A stretch of DNA of 64,000 nucleotides from Peterkaempfera bronchialis. GTDB lineage: Bacteria; Actinomycetota; Actinomycetes; Streptomycetales; Streptomycetaceae. A program made the position numbers and the translations under genes. Where the stretch lies: the NCBI RefSeq assembly GCF_003258605.2, contig NZ_CP031264.1, positions 2,480,001 to 2,544,000 of the forward strand. The letters run 5' to 3'. The notes under the pieces were generated by a model that was not told where the DNA came from, searched no databases, and saw only the letters and a list, made by a program, of their open reading frames with translations. This document shows positions 44,150 to 53,114 of the stretch, piece by piece; the first letter of the stretch is position 1, and every line of letters starts with the position of its first letter.

Positions 44150-44178
44150 CAGGGAACCGATCAGTGGGGACGGCAGTG

Positions 44179-44220
44179 CCGCTGCGGCAGCCCGGCAGTC
44201 AGGCGGGGCTGCCGCAGCGG
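44179..44220 (-). terminator. 15-bp attenuating hairpin between binding-protein and permease genes
   Basis: CCGCTGCGGCAGCCC and its exact complement surround a 12-nt loop, just after the binding-protein stop on the minus strand. Partial termination or 3' stabilisation would favour the binding protein. Confidence 0.8.
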
Positions 44221-44228
44221 GACGGGCA

Positions 44229-45749
44229 TCAGCTCTTCTTGATGCCGTAGGCGTAGAACTGCGAGTTCAGGCCGTTGAGCGGGTAGCCCGACAGCTTGGA
44301 GTTCGCCACCACGATCTGCGGGTAGAGGTAGAGCCAGTCGCTGGCCGCGTCCTGCGCGATCTGCTGGTTGACCTTCTTCAGCAGCGCGGTCTGCTGCTCG
44401 GCGGTGTCCGACTGCTCGGCCTGCTTGACCCAGTCGGTGACCTGCTTGTTGTCGTAGCCCCAGTAGAAGTCCGGGTTGCCGTACCAGACGATGTCGCGGT
44501 CGTTGACGTGCTCCTGGAGCGTCGCGCTGAAGTCGCGGTTCTTGTAGATCTTGGTGTACCACTCGTCCGGCGTGATCACGTGGATGTTCACCGTGATGCC
44601 GACCTTGGCCAGCTCCGACTTGATGAAGGAGGCGGCGGTGGGGTGCGGGTCGTAGTTGGGGGTCTCCAGGGTGAAGCTGAACCCCTTGGCGTAGCCGGCC
44701 TCGGCCAGCTCCTTCTTGGCCAGCGCCACGTCATACGGGTTGACCTTGGTCAGGTCCTCGTACCAGGGGTCGGTCGGCGGGGTCATCGACCCGATCAGGG
44801 TGCCGTAGTCGCCCCAGACCGACTGGAGCAGCTTCTTGTTGTCGATCGCGGAGGTGACGGCCTTGCGCACCAGGGCGTTGTCGAACGGCTTGACCCGGTC
44901 GTTGAAGGCCAGCAGCAGCTTGGTGGTCGAGTGGCCGTCGTTGACCTTGTAGTTGCGGTTGTTCTTGAACTGGTCGAGCGCGTCGGGGCTCTGCTCGCTG
45001 GTCACCACGTCCACCGCGTTGGTGAGCAGCGCGTTGTTGAGGGCGGTGGCGTCCTTGAAGTACTTGAAGACGACCTTCTGGTTGGTCGCGGCGGTGCCCC
45101 AGTAGCCGTCGTACCGGACCAGGCTGAGCGCCGAGCCGCGCGTCCACTTGTCGAGCTTGTACGGGCCGGTGCCGTCCTCCGAGGTCTTGAGGTCCTTGGC
45201 CTCGGAGTTGACGATCCACACATAGCTGAGGTTGTAGACGAACGAGATCGACTTGTGGGACAGGGTCACCTTGACGGTGTCCGCGTCGGGGGTCTCGATG
45301 CTCTTGACCATGTCGAAGCTGCTCTTGCGGGCCGCCTGCGACGCCTCGCCGGTGATCTTCTCGATGCTGTACTTCACATCGGCGGAGGTGAGGGCCTTGC
45401 CGGAGTGGAAGGTCACCCCGCTGCGCAGCTTGAAGGTGTAGGTGAGGCCGTCGGGGCTGACCGTGTAGCCGGTGGCGAGCCGGTTCTCGACCTTGCCGTC
45501 GTCGGTGAGCTGGAACAGCCCCTCGTAGACATTGCCGTTGAGCGCCTCGGTCACGCCCTGGCCGCCGCCGGCGGTCATGTCCAGGTTCTGCGGCTCATAG
45601 AGCGAGCCGATCGAGACGGTGGCGTTGCGGTCGTACGAACCGGACGGGGAACTGCTCTTGGTGTCCGTCCCGGAGCCGCAGCCGGTGAGGGCGAGGGCGA
45701 GCGTGACAGCCAGGGCGCCGCCGAAGAGCGGTGCCGTCTTCCTTCTCAC
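44229..45749 (-). CDS. peptide-binding lipoprotein of the ABC transporter (family 5 solute-binding protein)
   Basis: This 506-residue protein has a lipoprotein signal: basic start, hydrophobic core, lipobox LTGC with Cys about residue 24. It is then anchored on the outer face of the membrane. The mature part is a family 5 peptide/nickel-binding protein with GGGQGVTEALNGNVYEGL near its N-terminus and YTFKLRSGVTFHSGKALT. The end, NSQFYAYGIKKS, is typical. It heads the transporter operon, with substrate most likely an oligopeptide. Confidence 0.93.
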   Translation of the reverse strand: MRRKTAPLFGGALAVTLALALTGCGSGTDTKSSSPSGSYDRNATVSIGSLYEPQNLDMTAGGGQGVTEALNGNVYEGLFQLTDDGKVENRLATGYTVSPDGLTYTFKLRSGVTFHSGKALTSADVKYSIEKITGEASQAARKSSFDMVKSIETPDADTVKVTLSHKSISFVYNLSYVWIVNSEAKDLKTSEDGTGPYKLDKWTRGSALSLVRYDGYWGTAATNQKVVFKYFKDATALNNALLTNAVDVVTSEQSPDALDQFKNNRNYKVNDGHSTTKLLLAFNDRVKPFDNALVRKAVTSAIDNKKLLQSVWGDYGTLIGSMTPPTDPWYEDLTKVNPYDVALAKKELAEAGYAKGFSFTLETPNYDPHPTAASFIKSELAKVGITVNIHVITPDEWYTKIYKNRDFSATLQEHVNDRDIVWYGNPDFYWGYDNKQVTDWVKQAEQSDTAEQQTALLKKVNQQIAQDAASDWLYLYPQIVVANSKLSGYPLNGLNSQFYAYGIKKS

Positions 45750-45768
45750 TTCATTACTCCTGATCGAC

Positions 45769-45797
45769 GGCCGGACCGCCGGGGGCGGGGTCCGGCC
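45769..45797 (-). terminator. 9-bp hairpin between the DUF1684 and binding-protein genes
   Basis: GGCCGGACC and GGTCCGGCC pair around an 11-nt loop in the 75-nt gap. It may end the DUF1684 transcript, leaving little room for a separate transporter promoter. Confidence 0.55.
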
Positions 45798-45824
45798 GGG
45801 GGTGCCGGGGATGGGTGCGTGGGC

Positions 45825-46556
45825 TCAGTGCGCTGCGAAGCCGTCGCGGAAGACCGGAAGCTTCTCGCCGGCCTCGACGGGCAGGTGGAAGCGGTTCTGC
45901 CGCGGCGGCAGTGGACAGTTGTACTGAGCGGAGAAACCGCACGGAGGCACAAAGGAGCGGTTGAAGTCGAGCATGACTGTCTCGCTGTCCGGATCGCGGG
46001 AGACGAAGAGGAACCGGCCGGCGCCGTAGGTGGTGGTGCCGTTGGTGGGGTCGCCGAAGACCAGGAGCAGCGTCCCGTCGTCGTCGAAGGCGTGCAGGGT
46101 GTAGTCGGTTCCGTCCAGGGTGAAGCGGATGTCACCGGGGACGAGCAGTTCACGGGTGTCGCCGTGGTCGCGGATGTGCTCGAACGGTACGCGGCGGCCC
46201 TCGGGGACGGGGGTGAAGGTGGCCTCGATCACCCAGTCCGGATCGAACGGGAAGGTGTCGATCCCCGCGAAGTGCCGGATGGCCGGGGCGTCGGCGTCCC
46301 AGAAGCGCAGCGCGTGCTCCGGCTCTCCGCTGCGGATGGCGGTCCGCTGGACGGCGGTGACCGTCACCCCGTCCGGCAGCCCGGCGCGGGCCTCCGCCAG
46401 GTCGGGCTGCTCCCCGTCCGGCAGCCATCGGGTCTCGACCAGGGCCAGATTGCCGGTGGGCGCCGCCACGGCGGCCAGCCGCGAGGCATGCCAGTCGTCC
46501 CACCCGGCCTGGGCGGCGTCGATGGTCTGCGCGGAGGCGCGGGGGGTTACGGACAT
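45825..46556 (-). CDS. DUF1684 family protein
   Basis: The 243-residue protein has the DUF1684 features: an N-terminal W-DDWHASR stretch, a central TPVPEGRRVPFEHIRD, and the C-terminal block PCGFSAQYNCPLPPRQNRF with conserved Cys and Pro residues. The family's biochemical role is not established. No signal peptide is seen. It is on the same strand as, and directly before, the peptide transporter operon, so it may be co-regulated. A possible -10, TAGGAT, lies at 46629-46634 on the minus strand. The start is the ATG nearest to family homology. Confidence 0.85.
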   Translation of the reverse strand: MSVTPRASAQTIDAAQAGWDDWHASRLAAVAAPTGNLALVETRWLPDGEQPDLAEARAGLPDGVTVTAVQRTAIRSGEPEHALRFWDADAPAIRHFAGIDTFPFDPDWVIEATFTPVPEGRRVPFEHIRDHGDTRELLVPGDIRFTLDGTDYTLHAFDDDGTLLLVFGDPTNGTTTYGAGRFLFVSRDPDSETVMLDFNRSFVPPCGFSAQYNCPLPPRQNRFHLPVEAGEKLPVFRDGFAAH

Positions 46557-46661
46557 GCGTGGCTCGCTTGGTCTTCGCGGGCGGGGCGCATGAGGATTGC
46601 CCCTCCCGAGGTGGGTGACTGCGGCCAAATCCTACATATGAGGAATGCTTATAGGTCCTGT

Positions 46662-46787
46662 ATGACCAATACACGAGATGAACGTCTCATCGCCCGTATC
46701 GCCGACGCCACCTGGGATCTTCCCCCGCACCGGCCCGCCGGCCGCCAATCCGATCGGCCGGTCAACCCCCGCTTAAGCCCGCCCTAA
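46662..46787 (+). CDS. possible 41-residue small protein (weak)
   Basis: A frame with the start ATGACCAATACACG reads a charged helix-like N-terminus (RDERLIARIADATWDL) and a Pro-rich end. TATAGG lies 6 nt before the ATG, fitting a leaderless transcript, and no ribosome site is seen. It contains a TTA codon near its end. It is divergent from the DUF1684 gene. No homologue is recalled, so it may be chance. Confidence 0.28.
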   Translation: MTNTRDERLIARIADATWDLPPHRPAGRQSDRPVNPRLSPP

Positions 46788-47117
46788 AAGAGCCGACGAA
46801 CCGTCAATTCCCTTAATCCGCACGGCTATGGTGAATGCACGCCGGAGTGAGCGCGGCGGCGGCAGACCAGTACCCGGACCGGCCCCGGAGCTGCGCTGCC
46901 GCCCCCGGGTTTCCGCTCCTCCGGCCCTGCGGGCACCCGTCTCCTCCGTCGGGGCGCCCGTAGGGCGCCACCGGCGCCCGCGGGCCCCGCCCTCCACCCC
47001 TGGGGCCCGCCGCGCACGCGGACGGCGCCCTCGCGGTGAGGTCCCCGGCAGCTTCCGCCGGGGGCCTCACCCGTCTCACCGCGCTGGCCTCACCGCGCTG
47101 GTCTCACCGCGCTGGCC
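46788..47117. other. gene-free region
   Basis: About 330 nt between the weak small frame and the DeoR gene show no credible gene on either strand; open frames here lack start sites and have non-coding composition. The right end contains a 14-bp tandem repeat. Confidence 0.6.
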
Positions 47118-47124
47118 TCACCGC
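47075..47124. repeat. 14-bp tandem repeat at the 3' end of the DeoR gene
   Basis: CTCACCGCGCTGGC occurs three times head to tail (middle copy ends in T), with a partial fourth copy that contains the DeoR stop codon. Slippage here could alter the gene's 3' end. Confidence 0.85.
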
Positions 47125-48161
47125 TTGCGGCGGCTGCCCAGCTCGGCCAGCCTCGCCTGCCCCGGCAGGCCGGGGGCGGCACCGCCCGGGGCGGCCGACG
47201 GCGGGCCGCCATGGGTCCCCGGTCGGCGCTGGCCGGGCAGCGGGGCGCTCTGCTGGGCACGCCTCGGGTCCCCGGCTCCGGGGCCGCCGGGGTGCGGCGG
47301 GGGCACCGGCCCATGGCCGTGCCCGTACGGCTGGTGCTGCGGCTGGTCGCCGGGCAGGCCGAGGGAGGCCACGCTGACCTGTACGCCCCGGTCGGCCAGC
47401 GCGTCCAACTCCCGGGCGGTCCGGTCGTCGGCGGTGGCCTGCTCGTCGGTCACCAGGTGGGTGATGGCGTCGGTGGGCACGGTCTGGAACATGGTGTCGG
47501 TGCCGAGCTTGGTGTGGTCGGCGAGGACGATCACCTCGGTGGCGGCTTGCACCAGGGCCCGGTCCACACTCGCGGAGAGCATGTTGGCGGTGGAGAGGCC
47601 GCGCTCGGCGGTGAGGCCGCTGCCGGAGACAAAGGCCCGCGTCACCCGCAGCCCCTGGAGGGACTGCTCGGCTCCACTGCCCACCAGGGCGTAGTTGGAG
47701 CCGCGCAGGGTGCCGCCGGTCATCACCACCTCGACCCGGTTGGCGTGCGCCAGGGCCTGGGCCACCAGCAGGGAGTTGGTGACCACGGTCAGGCCGGGCA
47801 CCCGGGCCAGCCGGCGGGCCAGCTCCTGGGTGGTGGTCCCGGCGCCGACGACGACCGCGTCGCCCTCCTCCACCAGACCGGCGGCGAGGTCCGCGACGGC
47901 GCTCTTCTCGGCGGCGGCGAGGTGGGTCTTCTGCGGGTAGCCAGGCTCCCTGCTGAAGCCTCCGGGCAGCACCGCACCGCCGTGGCGGCGGTCGAGCAGC
48001 CCTTCGGCCTCCAGAGCCCGTACGTCCCGGCGCACGGTCACTTCGGAGGTCTGGACGACACGTGCGAGCTCCCGGAGCGAAACCGCTCCATTGGCGCGCA
48101 CCATTTCGAGGATCAACTGGCGACGTTCTGCTGCGAACACGGAACAGACCGTAACCCGCAT
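47118..48161 (-). CDS. DeoR/GlpR-family transcriptional regulator with low-complexity tail
   Basis: The 347-residue protein has an N-terminal DeoR helix-turn-helix (AAERRQLILEMVRANGAVSL, then VVQTSEVTVRRDVRALE) and the effector domain with VVGAGTTTQELARRL and SGSGLTAERGLS. DeoR-family regulators bind sugar phosphates. Family proteins end near residue 265; here 80 extra residues rich in Gly, Pro, Gln and Arg follow, probably from a lost stop codon and repeats. A GTG seven codons downstream is an alternative start. Neighbouring nucleoside genes make the deo regulon its likely target. Confidence 0.85.
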   Translation of the reverse strand: MRVTVCSVFAAERRQLILEMVRANGAVSLRELARVVQTSEVTVRRDVRALEAEGLLDRRHGGAVLPGGFSREPGYPQKTHLAAAEKSAVADLAAGLVEEGDAVVVGAGTTTQELARRLARVPGLTVVTNSLLVAQALAHANRVEVVMTGGTLRGSNYALVGSGAEQSLQGLRVTRAFVSGSGLTAERGLSTANMLSASVDRALVQAATEVIVLADHTKLGTDTMFQTVPTDAITHLVTDEQATADDRTARELDALADRGVQVSVASLGLPGDQPQHQPYGHGHGPVPPPHPGGPGAGDPRRAQQSAPLPGQRRPGTHGGPPSAAPGGAAPGLPGQARLAELGSRRKR

Positions 48162-48283
48162 GACCGTCTGCTTTCAGGCGTTTGCAGCTAGTAGCGGAAG
48201 TTGCTCACCAAAGGACGGCGCACACCCCTACAATGCGCGCCCTCAAACGCAGCGCCCGCCCCGCCGCGCGCCCCCCTGGGACA

Positions 48284-49732
48284 TCAGGAGCCGGACTCGG
48301 CCTCATCCCGCTTGCGGACGTGCAGTCGGCGGGCCGCCTCGGCGGTGGAGCCGGAGAGCGACGGGTAGACGGTGAAGGCGCTGGCGACCTGCTCGACGGT
48401 CAGGTTGTTGTCCACCGCGAGCGAGATGGAGTGGATCAGCTCGCTGGCGCGCGGGGCGACCACCACGCCGCCGACCACGATGCCGGTGCCGGGCCGGCAG
48501 AAGAGCTTGACGAAGCCGTCGCGGATGCCCTGCATCTTGGCCCTCGGGTTGCCGCGCAGCGGCAGCTTGACGCAGACCGCGTCCATCTTTCCGCACTCCA
48601 CATCGGCGGCGGTGTAGCCGACGGTGGCGATCTCCGGGTCGGTGAAGACATTGGAGGAGACGGTCTTGAGGTTCAGCGGGTGCACCGCGTCGCCCAGCGA
48701 GTGGTACATCGCGATCCGGCCCTGCATGGCGGCGACCGAGGCGAGCATCAGCACACCGGTGCAGTCGCCCGCCGCATAGACGCCGGGGGCGGAGGTGCGG
48801 GAGACCCGGTCCACCTTGACGTGGCCGGACTCGGTGAGCCGGACCCCGGCCTCCTCCAGGCCCATGTCGGCGGTGTTGGCGATGGAGCCGACCGCCATCA
48901 GGCAGTGGCTTCCGGTGATCACCCGGCCGTCGGAGAGGGTGACCTCCACCTGGTCGCCCACGCGCTTGACCGACTCCGCCCGGGAGCGGGACATCACATT
49001 CATGCCGCGGCGGCGGAAGACGTCCTCCAGCACCACGGCGGCGTCCGGGTCCTCGCCCGGCAGCACCCGGTCGCGGCTGGAGACCAGGGTGACCCGGGAG
49101 CCCAGCGCCTGGTACGCGCCGGCGAACTCGGCGCCGGTGACGCCGGAGCCGACCACGATCAGCTCGCCGGGCAGCTCGTCCAGGTCGTAGACCTGGGTCC
49201 AGGTGAGGATGCGCTCGCCGTCCGGCTGGGCGTCGGGCAGCTCGCGGGGGGTGGCGCCGGTGGAGATCAGCACCGCGTCGGCGCGGAGCGTCCGGGTCTC
49301 GCCGTCGGCGGTCTCCACCACCACGGCGCGCGAGCCGTCGAGGGCCTGACCGCCCTCCAGGCGGCCCTTGCCGCGCAGCACGGTGACTCCCGCGCGGGTG
49401 ACCGACCTGGTGATGTCGTGCGACTGGGCGACGGCGAGCCGCTTCACCCGGCGGTTGACCTTGCCGAGGTCCACCCCGACCACCCGGGCGTTCTGCTTCT
49501 CCGGTGGGGTGTCATCGGCCACGATGATGCCCAACTCGTCATACGAGGAGTCAAAGCTGGTCATCACCTCGGCGGTGGCGATCAGCGTCTTGGACGGCAC
49601 GCAGTCCGTCAGCACCGCCGAACCGCCCAACCCGTCGCGGTCGACGACGGTCACCTCCGCCCCGAGCTGTGCGGCGACCAGCGCCGCTTCATATCCGCCA
49701 GGTCCGCCACCGATGATCACGATCCGAGTCAC
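48284..49732 (-). CDS. lpdA: LpdA-type flavoprotein (NAD(P)H quinone reductase / disulfide reductase family)
   Basis: This 482-residue FAD protein has the dinucleotide-binding motif IVIIGGGPGGYEAALVAA and the second NAD motif VVGSGVTGAEFAGAY. The redox disulfide motif of lipoamide dehydrogenases is altered to GGSAVLTDCVPSK: only the second cysteine is left. This matches Mycobacterium LpdA, which reduces quinones rather than lipoamide. GTG start with GGGGGC directly upstream. It is 122 nt upstream of the DeoR gene on the same strand. Confidence 0.9.
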   Translation of the reverse strand: MTRIVIIGGGPGGYEAALVAAQLGAEVTVVDRDGLGGSAVLTDCVPSKTLIATAEVMTSFDSSYDELGIIVADDTPPEKQNARVVGVDLGKVNRRVKRLAVAQSHDITRSVTRAGVTVLRGKGRLEGGQALDGSRAVVVETADGETRTLRADAVLISTGATPRELPDAQPDGERILTWTQVYDLDELPGELIVVGSGVTGAEFAGAYQALGSRVTLVSSRDRVLPGEDPDAAVVLEDVFRRRGMNVMSRSRAESVKRVGDQVEVTLSDGRVITGSHCLMAVGSIANTADMGLEEAGVRLTESGHVKVDRVSRTSAPGVYAAGDCTGVLMLASVAAMQGRIAMYHSLGDAVHPLNLKTVSSNVFTDPEIATVGYTAADVECGKMDAVCVKLPLRGNPRAKMQGIRDGFVKLFCRPGTGIVVGGVVVAPRASELIHSISLAVDNNLTVEQVASAFTVYPSLSGSTAEAARRLHVRKRDEAESGS

Positions 49733-49810
49733 GCCCCCATTGTCCCGCACCGGACGGCGGTCACGACGCCGGGTGTGCCTTCCGGCTGCGCGGGTGTGGG
49801 GAGCCTCACG

Positions 49811-49816
49811 TACGCT
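49811..49816 (+). promoter_or_regulatory. -10 element for a leaderless transcript
   Basis: TACGCT ends exactly 7 nt before the gamma-glutamylcyclotransferase ATG and no ribosome site lies between. The layout is the same as at maf. Confidence 0.55.
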
Positions 49817-49823
49817 GGATGCC

Positions 49824-50261
49824 ATGTCGCTCTACGCCGCGTATGCCACCAACCTCGATGCGCGGCAGATGAGCCGCCGCGCCCCGCACTCCCCACTGCG
49901 CGGCACCGGCTGGTTGGACGGCTGGCGCCTGACCTTCGGCGGCGAGCAGCTGGGCTGGGAGGGTTCGCTGGCCACGGTGGTGGAGGACGGCAAGGAGCAG
50001 GTCTTCGTGGCGCTGTACGACGTGGCGCCGATGGACGAGGAGGGTCTGGACCGCTGGGAGGGGGTGCAGCTCGGCCTCTACCGCAAGATCCGGCTGCGGG
50101 CGCAGACCCTGGACGGGGATGTGGCGGTCTGGACCTATGTCCTGGACGACTACGAGGGCGGCCTGCCCTCCGCCCGCTACCTGGGGCTGATCGCCGATGC
50201 CGCGGAGTCGGCCGGCGCACCGTACGACTATGTGATGGATCTGCGTAAGCGGCCCTGCTGA
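49824..50261 (+). CDS. gamma-glutamylcyclotransferase-fold protein
   Basis: The 145-residue protein begins with [15 protein letters not shown], the substrate-loop start of the gamma-glutamylcyclotransferase (AIG2-like) fold, and has [20 protein letters not shown] with the typical acidic residue near position 75, and a C-terminal [15 protein letters not shown]. Such proteins open or form gamma-glutamyl amides or act in related amine chemistry; the true substrate is unknown. The next gene, punA, starts 136 nt later on the same strand. Confidence 0.85.
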   Translation: MSLYAAYATNLDARQMSRRAPHSPLRGTGWLDGWRLTFGGEQLGWEGSLATVVEDGKEQVFVALYDVAPMDEEGLDRWEGVQLGLYRKIRLRAQTLDGDVAVWTYVLDDYEGGLPSARYLGLIADAAESAGAPYDYVMDLRKRPC

Positions 50262-50360
50262 GGCTGCCGCCGAAGCTGCCACCGAGGCCCTTCCACTCCA
50301 GGTCAGAGACCCGGGACCACCATCCAGGGGTAACGATCCGGCATGGTTCGCCCGCTTCAT

Positions 50361-50390
50361 CTACGCGCGTAGGGCTTTTCCGACTACCCT
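50361..50390 (+). promoter_or_regulatory. punA promoter: operator palindrome and -10
   Basis: CTACGCGCGTAG (50361-50372) is a perfect 12-bp palindrome located where the -35 would be. TACCCT (50385-50390) is the -10 and ends 7 nt before the GTG. A nearly identical palindrome lies in the deoC promoter. Confidence 0.6.
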
Positions 50391-50397
50391 CTCGTGC

Positions 50398-51216
50398 GTG
50401 AACGCATCTCCTCAGTCGGTCGTCACCGACCCCTACGCCGCCGCCCAGGCCGCCGCCGCCCGCCTCCGGGAACTCACCGGGGTGGAGCGCCACGACGTCG
50501 CGCTGGTCATGGGCTCCGGCTGGGTGCCCGCAGCCGACGCTCTCGGCGCCCCCGAGCACGAATTCCCGATCACCGCACTGCCCGGCTTCCCGCCGCCGGC
50601 CGTCGAGGGCCACGCGGGCAAGGTCCGCTCCGTACGCATCGGCGACAAGCACGCCCTGGTCTTCCTCGGCCGCACCCACTACTACGAGGGCCATGGCGTC
50701 GCCTCCGTCGCCCACGGGGTGCGCACCGCCGCAGCGGCCGGCTGCTCCACCGTCGTCCTCACCAACGGCTGCGGCGGCCTGCGCCCCACCTTCGCCCCCG
50801 GCCAGCCGGTGCTGATCAGCGACCACATCAACCTGACGGCCACCTCCCCCATCGTCGGCGCCAACTTCGTCGACCTCACCGACCTCTACTCGCCGCGGCT
50901 GCGCGCCCTGTGCAAGGAGGTGGACCCCTCGCTGGAGGAGGGCGTCTACGTCCAGTTCACCGGCCCGCACTACGAGACCCCGGCCGAGATCGGCATGGTC
51001 CGGGCGATCGGCGGCGACCTGGTCGGCATGTCCACCACCCTGGAGGCCATCGCCGCCCGCGAGGCCGGTGCCGAGGTGCTGGGCATCTCCCTGGTCACCA
51101 ACCTCGCCGCAGGCATGACCGGCGAGCCGCTCAACCACGAGGAGGTCCTGGAGGCCGGCCGGACCTCCGCCTCCCGGATGGGTTCCCTGCTCGCCAAGGT
51201 GCTGGAGCGGATCTGA
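50398..51216 (+). CDS. punA: purine-nucleoside phosphorylase (trimeric type)
   Basis: The 272-residue enzyme has the trimeric-type signatures: [51 protein letters not shown] and [10 protein letters not shown]. It phosphorolyses purine (deoxy)nucleosides to the base and (deoxy)ribose-1-phosphate. The transcript is probably leaderless from GTG. The phosphohexomutase gene 118 nt downstream could supply the next step. Confidence 0.95.
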   Translation: MNASPQSVVTDPYAAAQAAAARLRELTGVERHDVALVMGSGWVPAADALGAPEHEFPITALPGFPPPAVEGHAGKVRSVRIGDKHALVFLGRTHYYEGHGVASVAHGVRTAAAAGCSTVVLTNGCGGLRPTFAPGQPVLISDHINLTATSPIVGANFVDLTDLYSPRLRALCKEVDPSLEEGVYVQFTGPHYETPAEIGMVRAIGGDLVGMSTTLEAIAAREAGAEVLGISLVTNLAAGMTGEPLNHEEVLEAGRTSASRMGSLLAKVLERI

Positions 51217-51334
51217 CCCCTCCGGCGCGGCCGATCGGCGCGACCCGGTGCTCGAAGGGGGCCCGTGGGGAAGGTGTTCCCCCGAGCCTCCTTCCGGCCG
51301 CCGTCCCACTTCCGTCACCACAGGAGTCGAAGCA

Positions 51335-53062
51335 ATGGCGCTCGCCACCGAGAACGACCTGCTCAAGCGAGCCCGTACCTGGCTCGCCGAGGACCCCGAC
51401 CCGGACACCCGGACCGAGCTGCGGGCCCTGCTCGCCGCCGCCGAGGGCGGCGAGCCCTCCGAGGACGAATGCCGCGCCTGGTCCGAGCTGGCCGCCCGCT
51501 TCTCCGGCACCCTCCAGTTCGGCACCGCCGGGCTCCGGGGCGAACTGGGCGCCGGGCCCATGCGGATGAACCGCGCCGTGGTCATCCGGGCGGCGGCCGG
51601 CCTGGCCGCGCACCTCAAGCGCGAGGGCCACACCGGCGGCCTGGTCGTCGTCGGCTACGACGCCCGCCACAAGTCGTACGACTTCGCCCGCGACACCGCC
51701 GCCGTGATGGTCGGCGCCGGGCTGCGCGCCGCGCTGCTCCCGCACCCGCTCCCCACCCCGGTGCTGGCCTTCGCCGTGCGCCACCTGGGCGCCGTCGCCG
51801 GGGTCACCGTCACCGCCAGCCACAACCCGCCGCGCGACAACGGCTACAAGGTCTACCTCGGCGACGGCTCGCAGATCGTGCCCCCGGCCGACGCCTCGAT
51901 CGCCGCCGAGATCGACGCCATCGGCTCGCTGCACGAGGTGCCGCTGGCCGCCGAGGGCTGGGAGGTGCTGCCCGCCCACGGCGACGGCGGCATCGTCGAC
52001 GCGTACCTGGACCGCGCCGTCGCCGTCACCGACCCGCACACCCCCCGCGACCTGGCCGTCGTCTACACCCCGCTGCACGGCGTGGGCCGCGATGTGCTGC
52101 TCGGCGCCTTCGCCCGGGCCGGCTTCCCCGCCCCCACCGTGGTCGCCGAGCAGGCCGAGCCCGACCCCGACTTCCCCACCGTGGCCTTCCCCAACCCGGA
52201 GGAGCCCGGGGCGATGGACCTGGCCTTCCGCACCGCCAACGCGACCGGCCCGGACATCGTCATCGCCAACGACCCCGACGCCGACCGCTGCGCCGTCGCC
52301 CTGCCCGACCCCGGCAGCCCGGCCGGCTGGCGGATGCTGCGCGGCGACGAGGTCGGCGCGCTGCTCGCCGCCCATCTGGTCGGCAAGCACGCCGACGGCA
52401 CCTTCGCGACCACCATCGTCTCCTCCTCGCTGCTCTCCCGGATCGCCGCCGCCTCCGGCCTCGGCTACGCCGAGACCCTCACCGGCTTCAAGTGGATCTC
52501 CCGCGCCCCGGGCCTGCGCTACGGCTATGAGGAGGCGCTCGGCTACTGCGTGGACCCCGAGGGCGTCCGCGACAAGGACGGCATCACCGCCGCCCTCCTG
52601 ATCGCCGAACTCGCCGCCACCCTCAAGTCCTCCGGCCGCACCGTCTCCGACCTGCTCGACGACCTGGCGCTGGAGTACGGCCTGCACGCCACCGACCAGC
52701 TCTCGGTGCGGGTCAGCGACCTCGCCCTGATCCCCGCCGCCATGGCGCGGCTCCGCCGGGAGCCGCCGACCTCGCTGGCCGGGCTGCTGGTGGAGTCCGC
52801 CGACGACCTGGAGCAGGGCTCCGCCGACCTGCCGCCCACCGACGGCCTGCGCTACCGGCTGAGCGGCGCCCCGGACTCCCCCGTCAAGGCCGCCCGGGTC
52901 GTCGTCCGCCCCTCCGGTACCGAGCCCAAGCTCAAGTGCTACCTGGAGGCCGTCGTCCCGGTCGCCTCCGCCGCCTCGCTGGCGACGGCCCGAGCCACGG
53001 CGGCCGGAGTCCTCAGCGCGCTCAAGAAGGACATCGCGGCCGCCGCCGGCATCGACGTCTAG
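51335..53062 (+). CDS. phospho-sugar mutase (PGM2-like; likely phosphopentomutase role)
   Basis: The 575-residue enzyme has the phosphoserine loop VTASHNPPRDNGYK with Ser162, the magnesium loop NDPDADRC, the sugar loop FKWISRAP-type with EEALGY, and the phosphate loop PSGTEPKLKCY. Length and motifs resemble PGM2-like mutases, several of which act on ribose and deoxyribose phosphates. Position after punA suggests conversion of (deoxy)ribose-1-phosphate to the 5-phosphate for DeoC. CAGGAG lies 8 nt before the ATG. It is convergent with the MerR gene. Confidence 0.93.
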   Translation: MALATENDLLKRARTWLAEDPDPDTRTELRALLAAAEGGEPSEDECRAWSELAARFSGTLQFGTAGLRGELGAGPMRMNRAVVIRAAAGLAAHLKREGHTGGLVVVGYDARHKSYDFARDTAAVMVGAGLRAALLPHPLPTPVLAFAVRHLGAVAGVTVTASHNPPRDNGYKVYLGDGSQIVPPADASIAAEIDAIGSLHEVPLAAEGWEVLPAHGDGGIVDAYLDRAVAVTDPHTPRDLAVVYTPLHGVGRDVLLGAFARAGFPAPTVVAEQAEPDPDFPTVAFPNPEEPGAMDLAFRTANATGPDIVIANDPDADRCAVALPDPGSPAGWRMLRGDEVGALLAAHLVGKHADGTFATTIVSSSLLSRIAAASGLGYAETLTGFKWISRAPGLRYGYEEALGYCVDPEGVRDKDGITAALLIAELAATLKSSGRTVSDLLDDLALEYGLHATDQLSVRVSDLALIPAAMARLRREPPTSLAGLLVESADDLEQGSADLPPTDGLRYRLSGAPDSPVKAARVVVRPSGTEPKLKCYLEAVVPVASAASLATARATAAGVLSALKKDIAAAAGIDV

Positions 53063-53112
53063 GCCGCCGCCCAGCCCGCCCGGCCCGTTGCGGACCGGGC
53101 GGGCCGGCGGCC
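53062..53112. terminator. convergent-gene terminator hairpin
   Basis: GCCCGCCCGG and its exact complement (53074-53083 with 53095-53104) form the core stem, with additional outer pairing of GGCCGCCG and CGGCGGCC. It separates the mutase and MerR genes and covers the mutase stop. Confidence 0.75.
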
Positions 53113-53114
53113 GG

